Shown piece by piece: positions 33,630 to 43,770 of a stretch of 64,000 bases of DNA. This DNA comes from Phymatolithon calcareum (lineage: Eukaryota > Rhodophyta > Florideophyceae > Hapalidiales): the NCBI GenBank assembly GCA_977006965.1, contig OZ345369.1, positions 2,356,001 through 2,420,000 of the forward strand, written 5' to 3'. Numbering within the stretch: position 1 is the stretch's first letter; the number at the start of each line of letters is the position of its first letter. The notes below the pieces were generated by a model, which was not told the origin of the DNA, made no database searches, and was given only the letters and a program-made list of their open reading frames with translations. Made by a program: the position numbers and the translations under genes.

Positions 33630-33695
33630 CGCTTCAGCAGATGCATTGGTAACACTATAATAAAAATTTCCTCTTCTTCCTCTTGGCTTACATAC
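33630..33695 (+). repeat. SINE-like repeat R1, partial copy 3
   Basis: Only the 3' part (CAGATGCATTGGTAACACT to the CTTCTTCCTCTT tail). It is absent from copy B near 61000. Confidence 0.45.
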
Positions 33696-33824
33696 TAGAC
33701 GTGTTCTTCGAAAGAATTAGCGTCGTCTGGTCTCCTAGGTGCTCCCACAATGCGCCTAGTGAGCCCTATAATCAAAATATCAAGTGACGTATTGTGGTGT
33801 TACGGACGAAGCATAGGCACCCGC

Positions 33825-36403
33825 GGGCCTTCAGTTTTGATTGGGGACCTAAACTGTCGACACAAGGCATGGGACAAGAAGGGGAATCGAAAAAGTCAGA
33901 TACTGTTCAACTGGGCACAAAAGTGGGGATGGCAAATCCCTTCACCGGGCTGCCCAACATTCCACAGCCATGTGGGCTCAAGCGTGATCGACCTCATCAT
34001 ATGTAAGGGAACAACGGCACAGGCAGTACACTTGGCATACGGCGAATGGATTGGATCGAGTGATCATATACCGGTCAATAGGGGCAGCAAAATCCTGTCA
34101 GAGAGACGAGGAGCACCGTTTATCATTGAGCGCCAGGAAAATCAATGAGCTCCAAGAGGAAGCAGTGTCCGAATATAAGTCAAGACTCCTGGCAGCAATT
34201 CAAGGTATAGATAAAGTGGAAGCTTATCAGAAGGCCTACAGGAGCGCTTGTGACATCAGCAACAAACCGTGTGTACTCAGGAAGTCAATGAAGCCAAGGA
34301 GATTCAAAGAGTTCTGGACCAAAGAACTATACAAACGTTCAGAGCTCCGGACGGGAGCCTACAAGAAAGCGCAGAGAACTAACTGGGTCAGTGACTGTTA
34401 AGCGCACAGAGATCTTGACAGAAAGGTAAAAAAGATGACCAAGGCGACCAAAAGAGCATGCTTTAAGAAATTCACTGAAGATCTATCCGCCTCAAGTCCA
34501 ACAGTCTTTGCGAAAAAGATGAAAAATTTATTCAAATGAAGAAGAGGAGAGCCCAGACGAATTGCTGCGAAGGTATGCCTCTAGACTCGGCGGAAATGGC
34601 AACTCATCTATCAGGGGAACTCAAGGACCCCAGAGGAACACCCATAGAACCGAGGAAATTCCAAGTCACACGAGCCCTAAAACGAGAGCTCAAGAGCGCC
34701 CTAAAACGTGCCCCGAGGTAAAAAGCAGCTGGACCAGATGGCATCTTCTCCGAAGCATTGCTACTTACCCCTGAGGACAACTAATGTTTCCGCTAGCCAC
34801 GATAACAAAAGCCGACCAGCTCGGCTGCTGGCCTGAAGATTGGAATAAAGCACTGGTGGTTCCAATATTTAAGAAAGGAGACCCAAGCTCACCAAAAAGC
34901 TGCAGACTGATTTCTCTATTATCGCACGCTCCTAAAATACTTGAATGATCCGGAAGGAATATAGATTCAGCAGATCCCATATGGGCTTCCAGCCCGAGAA
35001 AGGAACGGAAAGGGCCCTCCTCCATTACATAGCAGCCGTGAGACAATGAAGGAACACAAAAGCCGTGCTTGACCTGAAGTCAGCATACGACCGAATCATA
35101 AGAGAGGAGCTTATGCGAGAAATCGATCTCAGGCTATCAGCAAATCTTGCCTCACATGCCTCCTTCTCGCTGCAGAAAACTTCATTCACTGTTATGAACG
35201 ATGCAGGAAGAACTCAAGGGACAGTGAACTAGGAGTCCCCCAGGGTTCCCCCATTAGCCCCACACTGTTGAACATCCTCATGGATACTCTGGCAGAAAGA
35301 GTCACGACCATTAGCCTTAATGATTCTGACGCGAGTCTTCGTCTGAACAGGTTTGCCGACGACGTCATACTAATGGCAAGGAACGAAGAAGTTTTACAGA
35401 AAATGCTACAGGAACGCTCCGAATGTGTACGGGTCTACCGGATGACGTGGTCGACCAGAAAATGTTCAGTCATACTCCCACGTCGAAGGATCGGAAAACC
35501 CATCATACTGGCAGACGAGGAAGTTGAAATTCGACGCACTGCAGATTATCTCGGGACGACAATTGACGCGAACGGTATTCATGACGACAAGCTTCTGAAG
35601 CGATTCAAAAGCGCAAGCACCAAAGTACGGCTCATGAGCAACCTAGGCATGACAAGAAGAGGATATAGCACCGAAAAGAGCATCAAGCTCTTCAAAGCTT
35701 TTATCAGGCCAGTATATGAGTACGCTGTGCGTATAACACCCGAGACAATCGGTGTATCGAAAACAGCAGTGAAAATTCAGGAGGACATTGCAACGATACT
35801 ATTCGGGAAGTGGGCAGCGCGGCACTGGAGAAGACTATTGAAATTGTGCCAAATAGAGCCATGGGAGTTTCGTCGACAGCACCTGCTCCGGAAGCTAAGA
35901 GAAGGATTGTGGAGGAGACCGAAGACATAGGGGCAGCGCTAGAACTCGTAACTCTCGATTGTATACGGGAATCAAACACGACAACTGACATTCAAGATAG
36001 ATCTGGCTTTCGGCGAGTATGGGAACGGCAAGAAGAGCATCGCATCAGGAAAATTACGTTCGCCAAGAATAGTACACCGCACAAAGCAGTGAGGATGGAA
36101 GAATGCAGATACAGAATTATTTGCGCAAGGTGGTTTGTAGGCCATTTTCCGAGAAACCCACCGAAGTTAATTGAAGAAATGGGCAGTTAAGAATCATGGG
36201 CAGTTGGAACACTCAACAGAATCCTGAAGAAGCCTTCATGGACCCCGGCAGAAGAGATTGAAGTGGCTAGAGCCATTGACGTGATTCTATGTAATTCCGA
36301 TTAAGGAAGCTGAATTTGCAAAGCTAATAGAATATGCCTAGATAGGTGCCAACTTTCCTCCAGTTACGACACATAGTACTTTCTCAATAAATCCATTTAA
36401 TTC
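33825..36403 (+). mobile_element. 5'-truncated LINE with EN remnant and RT
   Basis: Near-20 bp target duplication around GACGAAGCATAGGC at 33805-33824 and 36404-36423. The site is empty at about 61948-61967. Starts inside the endonuclease (VLIGDLNCRHKAWD, SSDHIPVN), continues through RT with stops and frameshifts, keeps RFADDVILMA at about 35350 and ends AATAAATCCATTTAATT. It is a different subfamily from the 42982 LINE. Confidence 0.82.
35268..35930 (+). pseudogene. LINE reverse transcriptase, longest open piece
   Basis: 220 codons with the catalytic box FADD near residue 29, then SVILPRRR, RRTADYLGTTIDANG and FKAFIRPVYEYAVRITPE, the usual RT thumb order. Upstream RT blocks are in other frames, separated by stops. 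Confidence 0.75.
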
Positions 36404-37056
36404 GACGAAGCATAGGCGTCCGCACCGGTGTTAGACCCAGCATGGGAAATCGAATAGAGAAGGATGGAATGAAAGCCGTGCGCTGAAGTCGAATAATCGT
36501 CGCCCAAAGAAGGCGCTATAATGCCAGTTTATTTGCAAAATATGCGAATACGCAATCCATATTACGACGCCGCGAAGACGATGATCTCATAGTGCATGAC
36601 TGCACTATTCCTCAGAATGCAACAAGTTACAGGAAGTGCTTCCATCAACGGTACAGTAGCCGGACGGAGGGCTGTGATAGAGTGACGAGATTAGATATTG
36701 AAGTTGGAGAAAGTCACGGATGAGGCAAGTGGAGGAATTGTTGACATTACGAATTGTGGGGGCGCACAGTGTTCGACAGGGAATTGTAAATCCTCGGTTA
36801 CGCACGGTTGGCAGATGAGTTTTGTTTGTGTCCTTTCATTGATTGGAAAGGAGGAACCCTCACGTGGTACATGAAGTAGTACGTTAAAAAAACTTACTTG
36901 TTGACAGCCGGTGGGAGAGATTTTCAATTGCCGAACGGTTTGTTCAGAAGATGGTTACCAATGGTCATTGTTGACACGTGAGCAACGACATAGAGGTGGA
37001 CGAGTATGGTTATAGAGAGGGCAAGAAGCATGCAAAGTTCGAAAAGGAACGTAAGT

Positions 37057-37749
37057 TTACAAAAGCACACATCCAGAGCGTTCTTCCTGTTGCGTCTCCC
37101 CTTCCCCCTTCCCACTCTCCTTCCCATTCCCATCTCCAGCCATGGGTGCCATCCGTGCATCTCTGACCATTCGTACGATGTGACGAAAGACCTCGGCACA
37201 ACCTTCATCTCTTGCAGTGCTCGTCTCCGCATACAAACACTTTATATAACGCGCCAACCGTTCCGCGTCCTCCCTCGAAACCAATCGATTTTTCCTGTCA
37301 GTCTTATTCCCCACGAGTAACCGGGGCACCTCCTCGGGAACGGTAACAGCGAGAGCTGAAAGCAGTCTAGAGTTGATGCGTTTAGCGAGCCCGAACGACG
37401 AAACGTCATCCAGAGCAAACACGATCAAAAAGCCGTCAACACCGAGAGTGTAGTGCAGTCCGAAGCGACTCTCCTCGCACTGTCCTTCCGTGTCCACTAT
37501 GCGCAGGTCGTACTCCACGCCGTCCACGCACAGCGGCAGCGGGTTATGCACCCTGTGTTGCGTCGGGGTATATGTGTGTCGGAAACGACCGTTGAGAAAT
37601 CTGGAAACAAGCGCGGACTTTCCGACGGCGCGGGCGCCGAGTAGGGCTATAGTGACGGGGAAACGGTACGGGGTGGCAGGCAGGGCGATGAAGCCGCCCG
37701 GCGGACGGACGGGAACCGGGTTGTCGTCGTCGGTGGAGTCATTATCCAT
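37057..37749 (-). CDS. Ras-like small GTPase with CVLL prenylation box, copy A
   Basis: A 230-residue small GTPase in one exon. P-loop GARAVGKS (38-45), switch I around YTPTQHR (60-66), G3 DTEGQ (86-90), G4 NKTD (148-151), G5 ETS (175-177), a Gly/Glu/Lys-rich linker and C-terminal CVLL. A final Leu favours geranylgeranylation, so it should be membrane-bound and signal as a GTP switch. The subfamily looks Ras/Rap/Rheb-like rather than Rab or Rho, since it has no Rho insert. Odd point: Glu replaces the usual Ala in DxAGQ. The 35 residues before the P-loop region are acidic and Pro-rich. Upstream sequence on this strand is unique to this copy. Confidence 0.9.
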   Translation of the reverse strand: MDNDSTDDDNPVPVRPPGGFIALPATPYRFPVTIALLGARAVGKSALVSRFLNGRFRHTYTPTQHRVHNPLPLCVDGVEYDLRIVDTEGQCEESRFGLHYTLGVDGFLIVFALDDVSSFGLAKRINSRLLSALAVTVPEEVPRLLVGNKTDRKNRLVSREDAERLARYIKCLYAETSTARDEGCAEVFRHIVRMVRDARMAPMAGDGNGKESGKGEGETQQEERSGCVLL

Positions 37750-39119
37750 TTTCAGCAGCTCTGCAAACGCACATACGTTTGGTCACGTTTGCAACGTGCT
37801 TGGGAACGAACAGTGCGGGGTGTTTTCTAGATGAGTTTGCAGCGACAGCACGTGCGATGCGACGGAGAGTGGATGGATGCGAGAATATTGGCGGTTGGCG
37901 ACAGTACAGTATTTCAATCCAGGATTCCATTCCACGGTGCAAGAGGCAGCGCGCCGTGGACGGGGGAGCACCACATCCATACACTGCGCGCGTTTGATAG
38001 GGTGATGTACGTATGATCACCGAGAGCGGTTACGTGCACAGTTTCGGCTGACGGCGGCCCGCTGAGTGGGCCTCCGTAGAGGCCAGAGGCGGAAGACGGA
38101 CGCCTCCAGTTATGATAGAGTGGGAAGTATTCCACCGGGAGGCGGAATGGAACATCTGAATAGAAACGAGATTTTTGAAACACACGCAATTGCGCTCGAG
38201 AGAGAGGCGCATGCTGAGCTGGGAAGATCAGTTTGGGTGTTCTGGCCCGTTGGCGCTTTTGTGCTGGTTGCTTTTTGATTGCATCGTCGCTGGCGTTGCG
38301 CAGGGCGGTGTACAGAGAGGGAAGAAGATGCGGCTCTACACGGTCGCGAATGGAGTGCAGTGAAGCAAAGGAGCCGCGGTTGTCTCGGCTGCAGAGAGGC
38401 CACAATGGAGCGCGTGGATATTGGGATCTGTGGCGCTGTAACGTTGAATTTGGCGGACGGGGGACGAGCAACTTTCGATATGGCGACACACCGCAGACTT
38501 ACGTGCCGCGCAGCGTTCACGGCAGGTCCGCCTCAGTGCAAATTGCTCCTCTCCTTTCCGTCTGCCATCTTATACAGTAACGTATAACTCGACTACAGCT
38601 GCAGCTCAGTACCGTAGGGTAGTAGTAGAGTGCCTGACGGAGAGATATTTTGCATCTTCGGAAACCCCAATCACTGCGCATCGTTTCTTGCAAAGGTCGT
38701 TTTTAATTGGCTGTTTTCGTCGTCCACACAGCCAATCGTAGTGACAGTGTGGCCTGGGAGTACTAGTTCTGAGCACACCGCACTAGTAGTGCGCGTCTAG
38801 TAAACACACGGGCGGCAATAATGTAATCGTATTATAGTGCCGCACATCACACCATATGCCATCTGCTCCCGTTTTTCTGATGGCATTACAGTCCAGTGCT
38901 ACAGTACTACATTGATGGCGTCCTGTGAATTGGGCCACTGCATGTGGCGGGCACACGTTACGCTAGCATCCTTCTACCTTCATCATCGATGAGCAGTGTC
39001 TTTTTCATTAGTGAGGAAAAAAGCGCACAAGCGAGCGCAACATCTCCAACTGAAAGCCTACAGTAAAACACAATACTCTTTCCTTTTTTCGTTCCACCTG
39101 GAAAGCTTCTGCCTGCCAT
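37750..39119. other. Region upstream of GTPase copy A
   Basis: It should contain the GTPase promoter. A 191-codon minus-strand frame (38489-37914) is open but overlaps other long frames and shows no motif, so it is not called. 37652-38782 is deleted in copy B; 38783-39119 is conserved there (63205-63540). Confidence 0.45.
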
Positions 39120-39131
39120 CTTGCTGTACTT

Positions 39132-39928
39132 TCTTTCTTTCTTTTACTGCGGGATTTATCGAAGCTGATGGAACAACTCCGCATCTTTACGGCTCTAGTA
39201 GACCTTAACAGATACGAGTGGTACTTGATGTCACAACAGCTGTCCAAGCTGCACAAGGTGCAGACCATGGTCCAGCTTAACATCCATATCGCTACGCAGC
39301 CAATCTTCATTCGCCGTCCTTCAAAGGGATGCCCGGGTTGGAAACCATTTAGGACGTTCACGGTAGCTAATCATCTCTCTGCCTTCTTTCATTTCCTTCT
39401 GTCTTCTCTCACATCTTCCTTGAGCGTTGCGGCACACCACACAGGGCGGAATCCATGTACTACCATACTACCAGAAGGCGATAGTCTTCTCCCCTGGGGA
39501 GGCCGGGGCACAGCTCTTGTCCTTTCAAAAAACCCTGCAATGTAGCGGGGAAAAATTCCTGACTGAACTCTTGGCTCCTTCCTGTGACGCACAGGTGCAC
39601 GGGTAGCCGGACCGGTTATCATAACCGGCCTGTATCAAATCCGCTTAAATTCGCAAGATTTCTTGGAAATCCAGCGACGGCGGGGTTGGGTCTGGCATTT
39701 CGAGCGTGGCAAGTTCTCGATTTGCCGAGTCCCAGGCGAGCGCGTTCGCGATAGCGCCAGCCATTTCCGACGGAATTACCGTCAGAAGAATCGCGTTGCG
39801 CAGCATTACTGCTGCGGCCACTTGCGCCGGCGCGGGCACGGGCGCCCGCGCCGGAATCTTGTCCTTTGTCGCTTGTGGTCCGTTCGGTCCGGTCAGGCCC
39901 TCTCTCGGCCTGCAGTTTTCCCTGCTTC
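39132..39928 (-). mobile_element. Retroelement with (GAAA)n tail, minus strand
   Basis: 797 bp inserted in copy A only. Target duplication CTTGCTGTACTT at 39120-39131 and 39929-39940; the site is single at about 63544. The first 330 bp from the tail match the SINE-like element at 55652-55980 and, more distantly, 48832-49056. The upstream part contains a short open frame (39839-39645, 64 codons) of unknown nature. Either a longer SINE form or a chimeric insertion. Confidence 0.7.
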
Positions 39929-40303
39929 CTTGCTGTACTTTATGTTCCCATCGAAACCGATCGCTTCATTACCCGCTCCCGCCGCACATATCGCATGTCA
40001 AGATCCTATCGAAATTATACAGCTTCTCGATAATCTCAACCTTGCAGACCTTCACTGCGTCCCATCCCGTCCGACCACCCGGATATCCCTAATCCCGCAC
40101 ACATATTTCGTTATGACCACCCACTTGCTCCCGTACGTGTTCATCATCTGGAACCCGGTGGGGTGCCGATGGCAAGTACACGTATGCAATTCGGCACATC
40201 GTGTAACTCGTGTCGTGCCTAATAGTTACTTAGCGGAAGTGTTTCTTGCTTAAAATTTTAAATGTGCCTGTGTCGCATTGCATACGTGTACGTGTCATCG
40301 GAG

Positions 40304-40379
40304 CCCCCACAGGGTTCCTGATGAGCCTCATCAGGAACCCTGTGGGGGTGTCTGACCACCATGATGGTGGTCAGACACC
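40304..40379. repeat. Two adjoining perfect palindromes
   Basis: 40304-40348 has 22 bp perfect arms and a one-base loop; 40347-40379 has 16 bp arms and a one-base loop. In copy B (about 63917-63956) only the left arm of the first and the right arm of the second remain, joined at TGATGA. Confidence 0.85.
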
Positions 40380-40460
40380 GAAGCAGTAGTTTCTCCAATG
40401 GCGACAAAGTCGTCTTCAGCACCATCAATGATGATCATTCCAGTCGCTCTCGCTTAACCT

Positions 40461-41040
40461 GTTTTCTTCACCGGCCCAACGTCCCTAATCTCTCGCTTAA
40501 TCATCGCGCGTTTACCTCTCGTTGTCCCCTGTGGAGGGCAGCTGCACAGTTTCACGGTAACTATTCTGCCTCTAAATAAAAATCTACTTTTCTCCCGCTT
40601 CCACTCTCGACGCTCGCATTCAATCACTCTAGAGACGCCGCTCGGCACTTCCACAAACGAAGATATAGAAATCCCAGAATATCCCCTTCTCAGACCGCCA
40701 CCACTTCCTCGCTTTACTGTCGCTTCCCTGTTGGACGTCACACTAAAACTCCCACACGTGAGGATGTGACATCACTGCATGCATGAAACGACGTGTTAGC
40801 TGGACGTCCAACTGAAATACAATTTCACCACATCTGATCCTCCACTTGCTGCTATTGCACCGCATCGCATACGTTTACCTCCCCATGCTGCACCCTCCGC
40901 ACGCCCTACACCTTGCTGACCATTCTGCGCAAAGGTTAGTTTGTGATGCAGTGAATCGCACAAACTTCCAACCCTGTCTCCAAATAGTTTCTCAGCGAAG
41001 TCAATCTCGCTTTTAGAGTTAGAGTGCAATCTCAGAGCTA
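40461..41040. other. No supported feature
   Basis: Short frames only. It lies between the end of the recognisable duplication and the Mutator-derived block. Confidence 0.5.
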
Positions 41041-41573
41041 AATAGGCACCCCAGCCAAACTACTACTCATCCGATACGTGGAGCGCTGACGGTTGCGTCC
41101 CCTTGGCCCAAGTTTTGTGCATATCCTCGAATTCGTCTGACAAACTCAACTCACATCCATCCCGCACTACTCACTCTGAAACCGTGGACAAGAAGGAGCT
41201 CGTGCGACAGGTAGGCGTCTACTTTGGATCGAGCTTCGACGACGGTTGTTAACTTCGTGATCCCCTAACACGCCAGTCGGGAAGGCACACACTTTTTTAC
41301 GCTGCTAGTCGTTTAGTGCAGAACCGGATCATGTTAATCAAGTGCTTCCGCCGAAGTCTCTCGGGAAAATCTAATATCTTGGAGCTTATACAAAAAGCAT
41401 CAAATTTGTCTGTATTAAGTTTTCTGATAATCGTCCGATCATGCTGGCGTTTTCCGCAGCTCGCAAGCTCGTGGAATTTGCAAGCAAGATTAGGGACCGA
41501 CGCACGAAGCTCCCGCAGGGCTTCAAGCGCTTGTAAAATTGGGCACGTGATCAGTCCTTCCATAGTTTTAGTG
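41041..41573 (+). mobile_element. Degraded Mutator-like remnant
   Basis: 41041-41230 matches the left inner part of the MULE (25985-26200), including the ATG-GACAAGAAGGAGCTCGTGC segment followed by a GT donor-like CAGGTAGG. 41299-41340 matches the region just after the SWIM finger, so most of the element is deleted between them. The rest to 41573 is unassigned. Confidence 0.55.
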
Positions 41574-41581
41574 CTAGAAAG

Positions 41582-41908
41582 CAAAGCATTGGAAAAAATA
41601 ATTGCTATTGTAATTATTTAAATTATTGTTCCAATAATTTATTCCTGAGTCTCGCATATTTATTGTATTTATTGAGATCGTCGTGGTTGCGACAATTATT
41701 GTATCGGACTCCTCATTTTTTCGATCCGGTTATTCTATCGCGACAGAAAGTAGCAAGAAGGATCCAATAATTCGGGGAATAACCAGTTATTTATACCTCG
41801 CTGAACTTGAATACAATAATTTATTGCTTCTGCGTTCAACAATAAATTATTTATTCTCGACACTTTTCGAGAAAAGAATAAAAATAAATAAATAATTCCA
41901 ATGCTTTG
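41582..41908. mobile_element. hAT-type MITE with 8 bp target duplication
   Basis: 327 bp, very A/T-rich and non-coding. Terminal inverted repeats CAAAGCATTGGAA, flanked by CTAGAAAG at 41574-41581 and 41909-41916. An 8 bp duplication with CA-starting termini points to hAT. No transposase for it is in this window. Confidence 0.82.
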
Positions 41909-41916
41909 CTAGAAAG

Positions 41917-42969
41917 GACTTCTTGGTGACCGCTTTGAAAAAGTAAAGAAAACAAATTTTCGAGCCCTGAAAACACCGTTATACACATTATCAAGTGTAC
42001 GCTCTCCAATAGTGTACCGTACATTATACGATGTGTGTGTGGCCATGTTTTAAGATTCTTTTATAATGTAGAGTACACTAAATACTGTTTTTGCTGTAAC
42101 CACCCTCTCAATTTTTCCAATCGCGTATTTTCGATCCGGTTCCCTCGTCGATGCGAAGCTCCTCACCGCTTCAGAGAAAGCGCTGCGGAGTACGGCGAAT
42201 ATTTGCCGATATTCGATGAAGGACAAACTGGCCGCCATAATGTTGAGCTGTTTTTTTATGAACAGAGAGCTCCTCGACGGATTTGTATCGTTTGCTGCAA
42301 ACAATCAGCTTGTGAGTAGGCATCTCTCGCAATGGAAAGCTAGATTCTTGATGAAGGTTTGAAGTCCCGTTGCCTAAATGTTTACTTCGTGTTCTCGAGG
42401 AAGATCTCCCGGATTGCACGGACCGCGCGTTGCAAAACTGGTTTCTTCTTCATATGAGAGGGATTGTCTAGACATGAGAATTGATAATTGTTAGCGCGTC
42501 GTCGACTGTACGGTGTTGTGATCTCCTCTTCTCTGCATGGGGCTATGGGAAGCGAGGGAATGTCCTGTGCGTGCACATGAGCCTGTACTTCGCTTTCTTG
42601 AGACGGAGAAAGGGCGAGAGCTCGTTTCGTACGGGATGGGGAGGGCGTTTGGCTTCACGGCCAAGCGATAGTGCCGGCAAACAGCGTTTGCATTCCTCTT
42701 TTGCCATTTGAAGGTTTTTTTCTTACATTAGATTCGGCATCAACCGGGGTGCCAAAGATTCCGTCGTGTTGTATAGGAGATCTTTACGGGGCAGGTCGTT
42801 GAACGGTTTGGTTTTAGTCAGACATTCTTGGCCTTTGGGACGTCCTAAGGCGAATTTCCTTCGCTGTTTCTGAGTCCCGATGATTTTGCACTCTGGGTGC
42901 CCTAAACGGAAACCGGGCACTGCGCGACGCCTACACCAGCCACTTCTCTCCTTGCGCTCCCGAAGGAGC
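41917..42969. other. Mutator-derived or unassigned flank of the LINE
   Basis: No supported gene. 42900-42969 matches MULE-internal sequence (26560-26640), so this appears to continue the degraded Mutator copy. A short minus-strand frame (42419-42171) with a His/Cys-spaced segment is not enough for a zinc finger. Confidence 0.4.
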
Positions 42970-43113
42970 ACTGAGCCGACCATTCGAGAACTAGGAGAGT
43001 CTGTATTGGACCGAACGGACCCAAACAGCGATCGCGGGCAAGCGCAGCGGAATAGAAGGTTTCTGTCCGGGAAGCTTCCCAGGAGGGTTCTATCTTTGTA
43101 GGCGCGAAGCGCC

Positions 43114-43770
43114 ATGCCACCTGAAGGCGAAATGGAGACTTCGAATGACCACCGAGACCGTGAACTGCCTTGGCTGACGCAGGAAAGTCGCAGATCGAGA
43201 CGCCGGGCAAGTCGAAACTCGACGGCGGAAGACGGAAATACTCAAAAAAATAACCAAAATTTGAGTCAAGAGTTGACCCCCGGTCCACAATCAGGACCAG
43301 CGAATAGCGGAAAGAAGCAGGGAGCAGTCGCTACGAAAACGACTCTCACACCCAAAGGGGATGCCGTACCAAAAGAGAACTATCCACAAACTGTGAAGGA
43401 CAACCCCACTCGGCAAGCGCTTCCATCGATTCGGAACGTGCTTCCGTGTTTTAGGTGCAAGCGAAAGGGAACACTGAATATGACTGGAGGCTACAGCACG
43501 GTCCCTCTGCTACTTAAATGCAACAAATGCCCAGCGAAGAAGAGTGGAAGTGACGTTGTGTCGTTCGTTGACGGTACCGTCCGCTCAAGGTGGCGAGAAG
43601 CACTGCAACTCGGAGACAGAAAGAGAGCCAGAGAGATCTCAGAAAGATGCTATCGATATCAACATTCTATTGAAGAAGTTGGAGGAGATCGAAATGAAAC
43701 ATGCAGACACTGTGAACCGGGTGACACTCCTAGAAGCCGAAGTGGTCACGCTCAGGGAAGAGAACCGTAG
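43114..43770 (+). CDS. LINE ORF, N-terminal zinc-finger part
   Basis: 218 codons. A basic, disordered start is followed by C-x2-C-x21-C-x2-C (CFRCKR at about residue 112; CNKCPAK at about 136), a zinc-ribbon-like nucleic-acid-binding module, and a conserved-looking FVDGTVRSRWREALQLGDRKRAREIS. After about 43640 the reading makes better sense one frame over, where a coiled coil begins. The true protein therefore either shifts frame here or is broken by a one-base change. Confidence 0.65.
   Translation: MPPEGEMETSNDHRDRELPWLTQESRRSRRRASRNSTAEDGNTQKNNQNLSQELTPGPQSGPANSGKKQGAVATKTTLTPKGDAVPKENYPQTVKDNPTRQALPSIRNVLPCFRCKRKGTLNMTGGYSTVPLLLKCNKCPAKKSGSDVVSFVDGTVRSRWREALQLGDRKRAREISERCYRYQHSIEEVGGDRNETCRHCEPGDTPRSRSGHAQGREP

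Larger units (their letters stand above)
36404..40460. repeat. Segmental duplication, GTPase part, copy A
   Basis: Collinear with about 61926-64000. Relative to copy B it carries a 797 bp insertion (39132-39928) and retains about 1.13 kb (37652-38782) that B has lost. The stretch 36424-37056 has no gene of its own; it is the 3' flank of the GTPase. Confidence 0.9.

Noticed and set aside
37914-38489. 191-codon minus-strand frame upstream of GTPase A
   Set aside because: Overlaps other long frames on both strands, has no recognisable domain and is deleted in copy B; kept only as a remark.
42171-42419. C2H2 zinc finger on the minus strand
   Set aside because: Only one Cys of the expected pair is present near the two His residues.
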